Shown here: positions 36,275 through 45,092 of the stretch, piece by piece
Position numbering within the stretch: position 1 is the first letter of the stretch
Layout: each line of letters starts with the position of its first letter
Assembly: GCA_031292485.1 (NCBI GenBank)
Contig: JARLHA010000078.1
Location: forward strand, 1-64,000
Length of the DNA: 64,000 nt
Origin: Mucilaginibacter sp.
Lineage (GTDB): Bacteria > Bacteroidota > Bacteroidia > Sphingobacteriales > Sphingobacteriaceae
Direction of reading: 5' to 3'
Translations under genes and position numbers: made by a program
The notes under the pieces: model-generated
Databases searched by the model: none
Told to the model about the DNA's origin: nothing
Seen by the model: the letters and a program-made list of their open reading frames with translations, nothing else

Positions 36275-36304
36275 AAAAAAGCCTTACAGCAACGCTGCAA
36301 GGCT
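36275..36304 (-). terminator. Former terminator of the tRNA-Lys gene, now at the far end of the island
   Basis: Read on the minus strand: stem AGCCTTGCAGC/GCTGTAAGGCT, loop GTT, then six T residues. It starts 5 bp after the truncated tRNA-Lys 3' end at 36309-36356, exactly where the terminator of an intact minus-strand tRNA would sit. Confidence 0.75.
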
Positions 36305-36308
36305 CTTC

Positions 36309-36356
36309 GTGACCTGGGAGAGGATCGAACTCTCGACCCACTGATTAAGAGTCAGT
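36309..36356. repeat. attL: Left attachment site, 3' part of tRNA-Lys
   Basis: 48 bp identical to 50880-50927 except for one base (A for C in the T-loop at 36324). It covers the tRNA-Lys 3' end, T-arm, variable region and anticodon arm. The sequence beyond it (AGAATGCC) has no tRNA 5' half, so this is a truncated copy made by integration, not a gene. Confidence 0.92.
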
Positions 36357-36462
36357 AGAATGCCTCTATCGTTGTTTTGTTATTTTTGTATTTATTTATA
36401 TATCAATATGTTATGAATTGTAGCTTTATTCTTATTTATTGATTTTATGTTGTTTTTTGCTC

Positions 36463-36485
36463 ATTTGTGTGAGAAATGTGTGAGA
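36463..36485. repeat. Putative integrase arm-binding site, left
   Basis: Two copies of TGTGTGAGA separated by 3 bp, part of a 23-bp sequence found exactly again at 50811-50833 near the other end. A third single TGTGTGAGA is at 36540-36548, 31 bp before the integrase start. Confidence 0.55.
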
Positions 36486-36579
36486 GAAAAACTTGTATTT
36501 TATGCGAAATTTGCTTAAATTAGCACATAATTAAAAATGTGTGTGAGATAAAATTGAATATTTCTTAAATTTAGACAAA

Positions 36580-37821
36580 ATGGCCGTAAAAGTAAATTTA
36601 TATTTGGATGATCGGAAGATCGAGACAGGTGAAAAAGCCCCCGTAAAACTAAGGCTGTACATATCAAGAACTGACATCAGGCATTACCATACGAACAGGT
36701 ATCTTACTTTTAGTCAATTTGAAGAATCCTATTTAGCTACAAAGCCCAAAAAAGCATTTAAGGAACTTAAGATAGAGTTGGATTCTATCGCAGTTAAAGC
36801 CAATAACATCATCACCAAAATGGATGGGGTGTTTATTCTTGCTAAATTTGAAAAGGAAATGTTCGGTGCTCATCATAGTTCTACTGACGCTGTCGCTAAT
36901 TACCAGGGATATATTGATGAGTTGATACGAAATGGACGAGCTGGCACTGCTGACAGCTACAGGTTAAGCTTAAAGTCTTTGCTGGCCTTTGCGGGAAAAG
37001 ACAAAAAGCCGGCAACTAACTTGCCATTCGATAGTATCACCGTTGATTTTCTAAATAAGTATGAAAAATGGATGGCAAAAGAAGAAAAATCCAAAACAAC
37101 TGTTGGTATCTATCTGCGCTCACTTAGAGCCATTTTTAATAAGGCAATAGAAGAAGGCAATATTGTGGCAGACATTTACCCTTTTAAGAAATATAAGATA
37201 CCAACCGGACAAAACATTAAAAAGGCTTTAGATAAGTTAGAGTTGAAAACCTTATATACAGCAGAGTTGGAACGAGGCAGCCCTAAAGAAAAAGCCAGGG
37301 ATTTTTGGTTTTTCAGTTACCAGTGTAATGGGATGAACTTCCGGGATATTGCTGAATTGAAATATAAGGACATAAACAGGAAATCAATTTCCTTTTTACG
37401 ACATAAAACGCTATATACCACTAAGGATAAGCCGAAGCCTATTATTGTACCATTAACGGAATCGATCAAGGCAATTATTGAGCGTTATGGTACTAAGCCA
37501 GTTTTACCAGAAAATTATGTTTTTCCAATTTTAGAGAAATCAATGGATGAAACAAAAAAGCTGCGGGTGAACCAAAATTTTATCCGGTTCGTTAATCAAC
37601 ATATTCAAAAATTAGCAAAAGATTTGGAGTTAGATACAGATATTTCTACTTACTATGCACGCCATACCTTTACGACCTCTGCAATTCGCAATGGTGCTAA
37701 GATGGAACTAATACAAGAAAGTTTAGGCCATCGCAGTTTGAATACCACACAAAACTATTGGGCCGGTTTTGAAGATGATGTCAAGCAGGAAATTGCTGAC
37801 AAGCTAATGGATTTCAGTTAA
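36580..37821 (+). CDS. int: Tyrosine-type integrase of the element
   Basis: 413 aa. N-terminal arm-binding part (residues 1-100), SAM-like core-binding domain (about 105-205: ANYQGYIDELIRNGRAGTAD) and C-terminal catalytic domain. Catalytic residues: Arg in GMNFRDIAEL, Lys region in SFLRHKTLYTTKDKPK, Arg-His in YYARHTFTT (Tyr takes the place of the first His, as is common in Bacteroidota integrases), LGHRSLNTT with the second His and the nucleophile Tyr in QNYWAGF. It lies 224 bp from attL and reads inward, so it should drive integration into tRNA-Lys. Confidence 0.93.
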   Translation: MAVKVNLYLDDRKIETGEKAPVKLRLYISRTDIRHYHTNRYLTFSQFEESYLATKPKKAFKELKIELDSIAVKANNIITKMDGVFILAKFEKEMFGAHHSSTDAVANYQGYIDELIRNGRAGTADSYRLSLKSLLAFAGKDKKPATNLPFDSITVDFLNKYEKWMAKEEKSKTTVGIYLRSLRAIFNKAIEEGNIVADIYPFKKYKIPTGQNIKKALDKLELKTLYTAELERGSPKEKARDFWFFSYQCNGMNFRDIAELKYKDINRKSISFLRHKTLYTTKDKPKPIIVPLTESIKAIIERYGTKPVLPENYVFPILEKSMDETKKLRVNQNFIRFVNQHIQKLAKDLELDTDISTYYARHTFTTSAIRNGAKMELIQESLGHRSLNTTQNYWAGFEDDVKQEIADKLMDFS

Positions 37822-38334
37822 ATGAGATTATTAATGTCTGCTCATCGGATAGACTTGGTAGATGTAACGTTGATCGTATAGTTTTTTTCTCAAACCTTTG
37901 GTTGCTGGTGGGGCTGCATGGATTTAATCAAGAAACGGCCGGTTGGCTGCGTTAGCTTGGGTTACTTACTGTAAGCGGGTTGTCCTGGCCTGTCGTGGAT
38001 AGACCCCAATATCGAACGGCAGTGAACACACCACCCCATTTCACCAGTTAAGAAATCTAACAGCGCTTAGCCGGGTAAAATGTCAAGGCCAAGCCACTGA
38101 AAAACAAAGCACAACTGCCCGCTTTTATAGTCGGTCTTTAGAACCTTGAATAAAGGCGTCAAATTTTTTAATGTGTCTGGTTACATTGATTTCATATGAT
38201 ATATATCTAAAATCCCTGTCTCCCTTGAATTATTTTGTTTAATATGTGAATATGTGCAGTTTAGTCGCATTTACAAAGACCTCCCAGAACCCCACCTATG
38301 TAGTTTATTCCGTTCATCAATCCTTAGAATTAAG
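37822..38334. other. Noncoding stretch after the integrase gene
   Basis: About 510 bp without a convincing gene. The part at 38023-38150 (CACACCACCCCATTTCACC, then GTCAAGGCCAAGCCACTGA) resembles 44767-44885. The word GCTGCATGGATTT at 37913 recurs at 45067. The stretch looks like shared mosaic filler of the element. Confidence 0.5.
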
Positions 38335-38791
38335 GGTAGTGTCTCAATTTAAGTTTGCATACTTTTTCCACCTTTTTAATTATCTTCGGTGGAAAAAATA
38401 AAATATATGGCAGCATTCAACGGTATTCAGGTTTATGAAATATTAGAAAATGGCAATCTACTCAATGGGATTTATACAAATACAGGGCTTTCGAAGATGC
38501 ATCTCGGAAATAATGATTATTGTATCGATACTGAAATTGCCAGAAAAACAAATGATGGTAAAGGAGTTGAAGGTCATTATGAATGTAAATACATTGAAAC
38601 AAACATGCAAACAAATACAGTCTCAGCAACGCTTTGCTATTTGGAAATTTCGAAGCATAATGATGTTTATGAATTTAAGTGGAGGGATCAAAGCAAAAAC
38701 CTTATTTGGACAGGATTAGGTTTAATGGCAGGCACTACGCACATTGCAGTTTCTTATGACTAGGCCTAAAATTTCAAACCGAGACACTACC
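38335..38791. mobile_element. Small cassette with terminal inverted repeats around one gene
   Basis: GGTAGTGTCTC at 38335-38345 is matched by its perfect complement GAGACACTACC at 38781-38791. The next bases also agree after a 2-base mismatch. The 457-bp interval holds exactly one gene (38407-38763). No transposase is inside, so it could be a non-autonomous (MITE-like) element carrying a gene. Confidence 0.5.
38407..38763 (+). CDS. Small hypothetical protein in the inverted-repeat cassette
   Basis: 118 aa from the ATG at 38407 (MAAFNGIQVYEILENGN); a GTG six codons upstream is also open. No signal peptide. Beta-rich, calycin-like pattern (VSATLCYLEISKHNDVYEFKW, NLIWTGLGLMAGTTHIAVSYD) typical of small single-domain proteins with eight or so strands. 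No family recognised. Between the integrase and a membrane protein gene in the mobile element. Confidence 0.6.
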   Translation: MAAFNGIQVYEILENGNLLNGIYTNTGLSKMHLGNNDYCIDTEIARKTNDGKGVEGHYECKYIETNMQTNTVSATLCYLEISKHNDVYEFKWRDQSKNLIWTGLGLMAGTTHIAVSYD

Positions 38792-38911
38792 TTTTAACCT
38801 AATCATGTTTGGCTAACATAAAATTATATCTTTGATATTTATGTATTAAGCTCAAAAGAATAGCTGTTTTTTTCACGTTTAATTTAAAAACTTAGATATA
38901 GATAAATTTTT

Positions 38912-40267
38912 ATGAGAATTGTTGCCTGCGTATTAGCCATATTAAGTGGTATTTTTGGTTTGGTTGGAGGGACTACAACTGGTTTTTTTGGAGAATTATT
39001 AACCTCATTTGGCTTCAATCACGAAATCACAAATTATGGTATCATTGCCTTTTTTATTTCATGGATAATTATTTTGCTGGGTGGATTGTCATTGAGATTT
39101 CCGAAACCAAGTGGATGGATGCTTATTTTTTTTTCGATTGCATCTTTTTTTTGTGGTAATATTTTCTCTGCCCCATTTGCGCTGTTAGCCGGAATTTTTG
39201 ATGTATTTGATAAGAAGCAAACCATAAATAAGAGAAATAAAGAAAATACTTTAAATGAAGTATTAATTTCTAATAATTCATCACTTTTTGATCAATTAGA
39301 ACAAATCCATGGATTAAAAACTAAAGGTGTTTTAACAGAGGAGATATATGAACAACAAAAAGCCTCGATTCTATTCAAGATTAAGCAAAACAGTGACAAT
39401 GAATTGCCGAATGTAGAAAATGGGAATCCTTTTGATCAGAAGTTAAAAACCGAGGAGGTAGAGAAAAATAGCCAAAAGAAAAATGTTTTTTTAAGGTATA
39501 AAGTTCTGTTTATAGTTGTTGGTATTTTATTGTTCGGCATTGTTACTGTATCATTTTTTTTCAAGCCATCCAGTGGTATAGATGAAAATACACCCTTAAT
39601 CGGCATTGATACGGCAACTTTGAAATTAGATACCTCCTTGCACAAAGTTAGTATCAATAATAATCTATATTCTGTTTATTTCTACGAAGGCAAGTTTGAT
39701 AAGAGACTAAAGGAAACGTTTGCAAATGTGCCATTAGTTACAATTGTAATTACAGAAGATAATAGTAATAATCCTATTTATATTAAAAAAATTGAAATCG
39801 ACAGTACTAAATATGATTATGGTAATGGTATAAGTTGGTCTTTTATTAAAGCACAAGGTAAATCCTTTTCCGAAAATGGTCGACTTTATTTTAGGATACA
39901 TACACACTCATTAGCAGGTGTAGGTCATCAGTTTTTCTACTTCGTAGATTTTGATCATCAGTTTAATATTACTCCATTGTTCGATACTGAAGGTTGGTCA
40001 GACTACTACTTTAATAAAACCAAAGATGAAATTTTATTAAAAGAGTTTGATTGGGAAGAAGATGAAGCTATGGATTCCCCTCATAGGCTAAAATTCGTTA
40101 AGTTTGTTTGGAACAACTACACTTTTGTGAGGAAAGAACTTGGCTATACAAAGTTTAAATATGACACGGAGACAGAAGAAACTGCTGAAGCTGTTCTATC
40201 TGGCATCCTTAAAAAAGAACCCCAATTTAATAACGTAATTGATACTTCCAATTTAATATATAGATAA
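38912..40267 (+). CDS. Hypothetical membrane protein with SHOCT-like motif, island cargo
   Basis: 451 aa. Three or four membrane helices lie at the N-terminus (IVACVLAILSGIFGLVGG, YGIIAFFISWIIILLGGLSL, WMLIFFSIASFFCGNIFS) and another near 195-215. Between them is a SHOCT-like helix pair (FDQLEQIHGLKTKGVLTEEI). The C-terminal half is soluble, rich in beta strands and presumably outside the cytoplasm (VYFYEGKFDKRLKE, IRIHTHSLAGVGHQFFYFVD). Function unknown. AT-rich, unlike the chromosomal genes, so probably imported with the element. Confidence 0.65.
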   Translation: MRIVACVLAILSGIFGLVGGTTTGFFGELLTSFGFNHEITNYGIIAFFISWIIILLGGLSLRFPKPSGWMLIFFSIASFFCGNIFSAPFALLAGIFDVFDKKQTINKRNKENTLNEVLISNNSSLFDQLEQIHGLKTKGVLTEEIYEQQKASILFKIKQNSDNELPNVENGNPFDQKLKTEEVEKNSQKKNVFLRYKVLFIVVGILLFGIVTVSFFFKPSSGIDENTPLIGIDTATLKLDTSLHKVSINNNLYSVYFYEGKFDKRLKETFANVPLVTIVITEDNSNNPIYIKKIEIDSTKYDYGNGISWSFIKAQGKSFSENGRLYFRIHTHSLAGVGHQFFYFVDFDHQFNITPLFDTEGWSDYYFNKTKDEILLKEFDWEEDEAMDSPHRLKFVKFVWNNYTFVRKELGYTKFKYDTETEETAEAVLSGILKKEPQFNNVIDTSNLIYR

Positions 40268-40317
40268 TTGGTGCCAAAAAAAGTTTGGTGATTACAATAC
40301 TCTTTTTAGGGTATAGA

Positions 40318-40400
40318 TTTGGGTAGGGCATTGCGATATAATTATTTAGAGGTAATATTAAGAAATATTAGTCATAGAACACTATCCCATATTTACCGCT
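40318..40400. repeat. Island repeat, copy B
   Basis: The block from GGGTAGGGCATTGCGATA through AACACTATCCCAT to CCGCTTAAG is about 75-80% identical to 44693-44795 and lies in the same orientation. Noncoding. Confidence 0.6.
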
Positions 40401-40479
40401 TAAGCAATATTTAAAGAAATGTTTTGAAGCTGTAGAGCTTTCAAAATTAACTGATTTGCAGGTTAACACTAATACATAA

Positions 40480-42192
40480 TTAAAAACTTGTGTTATTTAA
40501 ATTATGTATTAGATGGCTCCCCCACAGGGACTCAAACCAAGTCCCAAATAGCACTGAATAAGTATTTAGGGTCTGCTGAAAAACTCGAATAGCTCCGAAA
40601 ATCCAGTTTTCGCCCCCGACGGGCACCCGTAGGAACTCACTCAGCCGTAGCTTCAATACAGATACTTTATGGCACACTGCTGAAAAACGCCAGGTTATTG
40701 TTTTTATTAATAGCCATAAGGGTGCCGCCCCAGCCAGTTTGACCAGGTTAAGCACCAGGAAGATGCAGGCAATCCATGATTCGCTGGTATTTTTTAGACG
40801 GGCTTTGATGTTTGCTAAGCCGTAAGCTGTTTTCGCCTGTCCGAATTTACCCTCGATTGGATTCCTTTCTCCCGGTCTTAAGTGTTCTTTTTTCACTGCC
40901 GATGGTCTCCCAAGTGGTTTGGCCACCAGCCGTATCCCCTTTTCTTTCAAATCTTTTCGGTTTTTCCTGTTGCAGTAAATCTGGTCAGCTAAAACTTCCT
41001 TTGGATAGTAACCGAAACGTCGCCGGTACTGTTCCACATAAGCCATCATATGGCTACCCTCATTAAAGGCATCCCAACTCAATTCATCTAAAAATGCATA
41101 ACCATCTACCAGTGAGATATGAATTTTAGCACCAAATTCTACTTTGGCATTCGTTTTACCCCGCACAATTGGCCTTACATGCGGTTGATGAATGCTTACA
41201 ATCCGGTCTTCAACCGTATGTTTGCGGGAATCAAACATCTCCTTCTGCTGCTGATAGAGGGTATGGATGACCATCAGGTACTTCTGCTGCCGGGGATCAA
41301 GCGGAAACAGTTTATACTGGTCCAGTAGCTTATCAATGCTTTTAAGGTTTCTGGCCAGATAACGCAATTGTTTGCCTACTGCCTTTCTGATGGCTGACTG
41401 CTTCTTGTTTTTCTTTTGTGCAACCTTCAAAAACTCTTTTCGTGCTGCCTGTCTGTAGGTCCGGGGCTTTTTCAAGTGCAAGGCCCGGCAATAGATTTCA
41501 TCAATGAGCTGTTCTGATTTTTCGCGTGCTTCAGACAATAGCCCTAAATCTGTAGGGTAAGCAATGTCTTGAGGACAGGCTGTGGCATCAAAAAGTACAC
41601 GGCCTTTCAGCATTGGCGCCTCATTAGTTTGCTCCCCGGTTGATTCAGATGGCCCGCCATCCTGCTCGATGTTGTCTTCGTCCGTTGTATTCTTATCTGC
41701 TTCTTTAGGAGCGGGTACACTTTCTGCCTTCCCTGTTTCAATACCCTGAGATAAGGCATGAATCTTTTCATTAATGGCATTGATCTGCTCAATTCCTATA
41801 CGAGTGCGAAACTCTACAAACAGCGAGGCATCAAAGGGCGGCTCCGGATTAAAACTCGAATACCCCAGAAAATACTGCATATACATGTTTTCTGTTATCT
41901 GGGCAACCGTTTCACGATCATCCAGATTACACATGTGCTTAATAATAAGAGAGCCGATCACCACACGTGGACTTATCGGAGGCCGACCCGTCCGGCTTAT
42001 ACCGACCTGTTTTGTATAAATATTGCAGATCTCATCCCACGGGATCTTACCGGCCAAAACTACCCAACGATTCGTCCGCAGCAGTTGCTGGGAGAATGGT
42101 GTCTCGAATCCCAACAGGACCAGCTGCGATGGGCTGACGAAATTCGGCGCCGACGCACGCCTTTTTGAAGCCTTTTGCATATTTCCTTGCAC
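40480..42192 (-). CDS. IS5/IS1182-type transposase
   Basis: 570 aa. The N-terminal DUF772-like domain (GRPPISPRVVIGSLIIKHMC, YFLGYSSFNPEPPFDASLFV) and the DDE catalytic domain are visible: Asp in KGRVLFDATACPQDI, Asp in YYPKEVLADQIYCN, Glu in RNPIEGKFGQAKTAYGL. A long Glu/Asp-rich insertion (about 165-190) separates the domains. The reading frame has no stop inside the element: it runs through the terminal repeat and ends 88 bp outside it, so the last 29 residues come from flanking DNA. Start at the first or fifth codon. Confidence 0.88.
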   Translation of the reverse strand: MQGNMQKASKRRASAPNFVSPSQLVLLGFETPFSQQLLRTNRWVVLAGKIPWDEICNIYTKQVGISRTGRPPISPRVVIGSLIIKHMCNLDDRETVAQITENMYMQYFLGYSSFNPEPPFDASLFVEFRTRIGIEQINAINEKIHALSQGIETGKAESVPAPKEADKNTTDEDNIEQDGGPSESTGEQTNEAPMLKGRVLFDATACPQDIAYPTDLGLLSEAREKSEQLIDEIYCRALHLKKPRTYRQAARKEFLKVAQKKNKKQSAIRKAVGKQLRYLARNLKSIDKLLDQYKLFPLDPRQQKYLMVIHTLYQQQKEMFDSRKHTVEDRIVSIHQPHVRPIVRGKTNAKVEFGAKIHISLVDGYAFLDELSWDAFNEGSHMMAYVEQYRRRFGYYPKEVLADQIYCNRKNRKDLKEKGIRLVAKPLGRPSAVKKEHLRPGERNPIEGKFGQAKTAYGLANIKARLKNTSESWIACIFLVLNLVKLAGAAPLWLLIKTITWRFSAVCHKVSVLKLRLSEFLRVPVGGENWIFGAIRVFQQTLNTYSVLFGTWFESLWGSHLIHNLNNTSF

Positions 42193-42258
42193 TTGTTCCG
42201 ACCAAGTTCGCTACAACTGCCTGTATTTCAAAATGGTTTAGGTTTTTCAGCAGACCCT
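40568..42258. mobile_element. Insertion sequence, IS5/IS1182 type, 1691 bp
   Basis: Perfect 17-bp terminal inverted repeats: AGGGTCTGCTGAAAAAC at 40568-40584 and its complement at 42242-42258. The flanks carry the 4-bp direct repeat ATTT (40564-40567 and 42259-42262), which fits a target duplication. One transposase gene on the minus strand. Apparently intact. Confidence 0.88.
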
Positions 42259-42377
42259 ATTTAAAGTGGTTTTAAAACCCGGCCCATCGAATCACTCAAC
42301 CCTTTTTACGTTAATTACAATTGCTATACGTAAATATATATACAAGTATGATTTTCAATAAAATGGATATATAAGTT

Positions 42378-42884
42378 CTAGTTTTTAGTGAAAGTCTTAT
42401 AATAATAAAATGACTCTGAATCGCTATCCAAAATTGCAATTAGAAAACGGTCATTATAGTTTTCTTCAAAGATATTTATTGCTTCTTGAAATCTTAAGAA
42501 TAAATTTTCTACTTCTCCAGGATTACTTTGACAAATCATCAGTCTTCTTTCAGCATTTCCAACTAATAATTTCTCGAAATCATACTTTATTCCCGAATAA
42601 CTTCTATCCCACTCACATTCTACAATTAAGGGGATTCTTACCAATCTTTTCTCTGAATCTTCCTGATACCATACGATGTCGTAAAGCCATTCTTTTTCAA
42701 ACTTGTTCCGAAAGCCTCCAATTGCAACATCATAATTCAGTTGTAATCCCAAGTCCCCAATAATTTCCTTCAATCGATTAGTCCAAGTTCGGTTACCAAC
42801 GTAATTGTTTGCTTCTGCTTCTATTAGAAAACCATCTAATACTTGTATTATCCTTTTCTCAAATTCGTCAAAATTTTCAGTCAT
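42378..42884 (-). CDS. Hypothetical protein with nuclease-like (PD-(D/E)XK) pattern
   Basis: 168 aa. No family recognised with certainty. The middle reads YDIVWYQ, then PLIVECEWDRSY and IKYDFEKLLVG. An Asp at the end of one strand and a Glu-x-Glu-Trp on the next, followed by a helix with DFEKL, resemble the core of restriction-endonuclease-like proteins. There is no methyltransferase beside it, so it is not a classical restriction pair. It is AT-rich cargo of the mobile element. Confidence 0.5.
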   Translation of the reverse strand: MTENFDEFEKRIIQVLDGFLIEAEANNYVGNRTWTNRLKEIIGDLGLQLNYDVAIGGFRNKFEKEWLYDIVWYQEDSEKRLVRIPLIVECEWDRSYSGIKYDFEKLLVGNAERRLMICQSNPGEVENLFLRFQEAINIFEENYNDRFLIAILDSDSESFYYYKTFTKN

Positions 42885-42927
42885 ACTATAATTATATTAT
42901 TTGTTAATTGCCCTGAAATTTTTATGA

Positions 42928-44367
42928 TTAGAGTTCAATTCTATTCAAAACGCCATTTACAAAATACAAACTACGTTTCCATCCATAAGACCAAATTTCC
43001 ACTTTTTGGTCAGAGGTGATAGTACTAGATTTATCAAAAGGTTTCCCCCAAGCTACTTCACACATTTCTACAGTCATTCCAATCTTTACTATTTGTTGGG
43101 CTATTATTTCACCATTTTCTCGACCAAATTTATTAATACAATATGATTTGAAATTCTCTTTTTCAATTCTATTTTTATTTAGGATTTTTTGCTTTTCTAT
43201 ATTTTGTTTAGCTAGTAGTTCCGCTTTTTTGATCTGTTTATCTTTTTCTTGCTTGGTATAAACGTCTTTTAAAATAAATGAAAAAACGAAACTCTCCCCT
43301 TTTCTGCTACCTTCTTGTGATATGTACCCAATGTCAGTAATGCTTGAATATGGAGTAACTCTTAGATTGGATTCTAAGGTAGAATTCAAATCTACTAATG
43401 CTATAGTATTTTTCTCATTTCTAAAAACATAAGTTATTTCGTAATCCTTCTTCGTTTTTTGGTAGTAGTTAATACCATCGGCTTTATTCCCAATTTTAAA
43501 ATAATCCATTAGCGTCACCTCACATTTCCAATTGCTTAACTTATTTACAATTACATCTTGATTTGTAATCAGGTCTTTTACTGTAAAACTATCATTTATT
43601 TTTGTTCTATCATAATCACCATATGATACTGCAACGAAAGTTTTACCATCAAACATTTCCTTTTGTTTTACGAAGTAAGGCACTAAGATGAATTCAATTA
43701 GAGGTCCAGAATAATATAATTTTTCTCCCGTTTGTTCTTCTTTTAGAACAAATACATCAGAGTATAAAAAATTATCTGGCACTTGATCTAAGTATATCTT
43801 TTTTTGCTTGTCAATATGACCATCAATTACTCCGTTCATTCTATTTCTTAAATTAATTAATGAATCGTGGTGTATAATCCCGACAATTGTGTAGTATTTA
43901 TTCTCTATATTTTCATTTTTAGTATAAAACTTAAGGCCCCGATAATCAAAAGCCTTATGATTATCGCCATAGCCATACGAAAAAGTTGGTTTATAGTGAA
44001 ACGTTAATGCGCTATCGCATAAAGTTCCAGAATAATCAATGGGTTTATCCATCTTAACAAAAGATGGTTTGGTAGAAAAAAAGCATTGAGATGGTTCAAT
44101 AGAAACAACGTTATGATTTTCAATTTCTATATTTTCGGGAAGAAAGATTTTTAATCCGATATATTGCTCCTGTTTTTGGGGAGTATCATAATTGTTTCCC
44201 TGTTCATCATTAGTATAAGTACTGTAATTTTTTAAACTATCATAAGGTATTGGTTTTGGCGCCTCAGTTATAATTTTCTTGTCGAAATTTGTTACAGTAA
44301 TTTGTCCGAAGCTGAACTTAGTAAAGGGGGATAATATTGCGAAAAATAAGGCGATTTTTTTTATCAT
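42928..44367 (-). CDS. Exported hypothetical protein, island cargo
   Basis: 479 aa. Signal peptide (IKKIALFFAILSPFTKFSFG). The long central region is beta-rich without recognised domain. A Lys/Gln-rich helix (about 385-415: KDKQIKKAELLAKQNIEKQK) leads to a C-terminal module, IGMTVEMCEVAWGKPFDKSS and SYGWKRSLYFVNGVLNRIEL, which looks like the small SmpA/BamE-type fold found at the ends of many Bacteroidota exported proteins. Function unknown. Confidence 0.65.
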   Translation of the reverse strand: MIKKIALFFAILSPFTKFSFGQITVTNFDKKIITEAPKPIPYDSLKNYSTYTNDEQGNNYDTPQKQEQYIGLKIFLPENIEIENHNVVSIEPSQCFFSTKPSFVKMDKPIDYSGTLCDSALTFHYKPTFSYGYGDNHKAFDYRGLKFYTKNENIENKYYTIVGIIHHDSLINLRNRMNGVIDGHIDKQKKIYLDQVPDNFLYSDVFVLKEEQTGEKLYYSGPLIEFILVPYFVKQKEMFDGKTFVAVSYGDYDRTKINDSFTVKDLITNQDVIVNKLSNWKCEVTLMDYFKIGNKADGINYYQKTKKDYEITYVFRNEKNTIALVDLNSTLESNLRVTPYSSITDIGYISQEGSRKGESFVFSFILKDVYTKQEKDKQIKKAELLAKQNIEKQKILNKNRIEKENFKSYCINKFGRENGEIIAQQIVKIGMTVEMCEVAWGKPFDKSSTITSDQKVEIWSYGWKRSLYFVNGVLNRIEL

Positions 44368-45092
44368 CGAAAGCTTTGTTAATATTTGGTATATAATTGG
44401 AGTTTAATGGCATTTTTGATATTTCATATACGTCGCCCACCAACTCTTAAGATGAAATTTGTATAGGTATGCAACATTGATGTTAGTGTAATAAGAAGAG
44501 TTACTTTGAGTTGCTCAAAAATTTCACTCTACATTTCTTTCAACTCCTTATTATAAATTATAAGCAGTAATTTTTGATTGTAAATGATTATATTTTTTCT
44601 CTGTTAACATGGTATTACCATCAAAAAATCACATCGGTATAAAATTCAGAACTTAGTATGTTAGTAATTACTTCCGGTACGGATAATGCGATTGGGTAGG
44701 ACATTGCGATACAATTATTTAATGACGTAATATTAAGTAATATTTTTTAAATCTATTTAGTCATAGAGCACACCATCCCATTTTCAACGCTTAGGCACCA
44801 AAAGCGCAAGGCGGATGACAGGTCAAGGCCGAAGCACCGCTAAAAAACAAACAACAGTGCTTCGTTTATATAGCCTTGAACTTTCAGTCCGCCGGTCGCT
44901 AACTTTGCCGGATGCGGTGAAATGAGGATGTTTTTATAGTTCGGGATAAAGCAGGTATGTTATGAGCGATAGCGAATTTCATTCCTGCTTGTGCGGCAGC
45001 GAGGCTGGCGGCGGAATGAAACCCGCCGCGATAGCGTGCGTGGTGTAATGCAGCCGCTTGCCGCAGCTGCATGGATTTGGCTTTTAAAAAAA
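44368..45092. other. Noncoding region in the mobile element
   Basis: 725 bp, no credible gene. It contains repeat copy C (44693-44795), a stretch matching 38023-38150, and a GC-rich end with inverted words (TTTCATTCC/GGAATGAAA at 44978-45020 and ATGCAGCCGC/GCAGCTGCAT near 45050-45073). The GC-rich end could be a terminator or processing site for the mob genes, which read toward it. Confidence 0.5.
44693..44795. repeat. Island repeat, copy C
   Basis: Homologous to 40318-40400: TGGGTAGGACATTGCGATAC, GTAATATTAAGTAATATT, TTAGTCATAGAGCACACCAT and CGCTTAGG appear in the same order. The extension from 44767 continues into similarity with 38023-38150. Confidence 0.6.

Noticed and set aside
36309..36383. 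A second tRNA-Lys gene
   Set aside because: Only the 3' part through the anticodon arm is present; the following bases do not form a D-arm or acceptor 5' strand. It is the att copy.
37822..38334. CRISPR or retron-like structure in the gap after int
   Set aside because: No regularly spaced repeats and no reverse transcriptase gene; the repeats found are dispersed single blocks.
40507..40540. tRNA-like 3' end (CTCCCCCACAGGGACTCAAACC) beside the IS
   Set aside because: It recalls a T-arm, but the loop is 9 nt, the stem does not fit and no other tRNA part follows. At best it is a very old remnant.
41758..42241. Plus-strand open frames opposite the transposase
   Set aside because: They are antisense shadows of a clear DDE transposase and show no protein family features.
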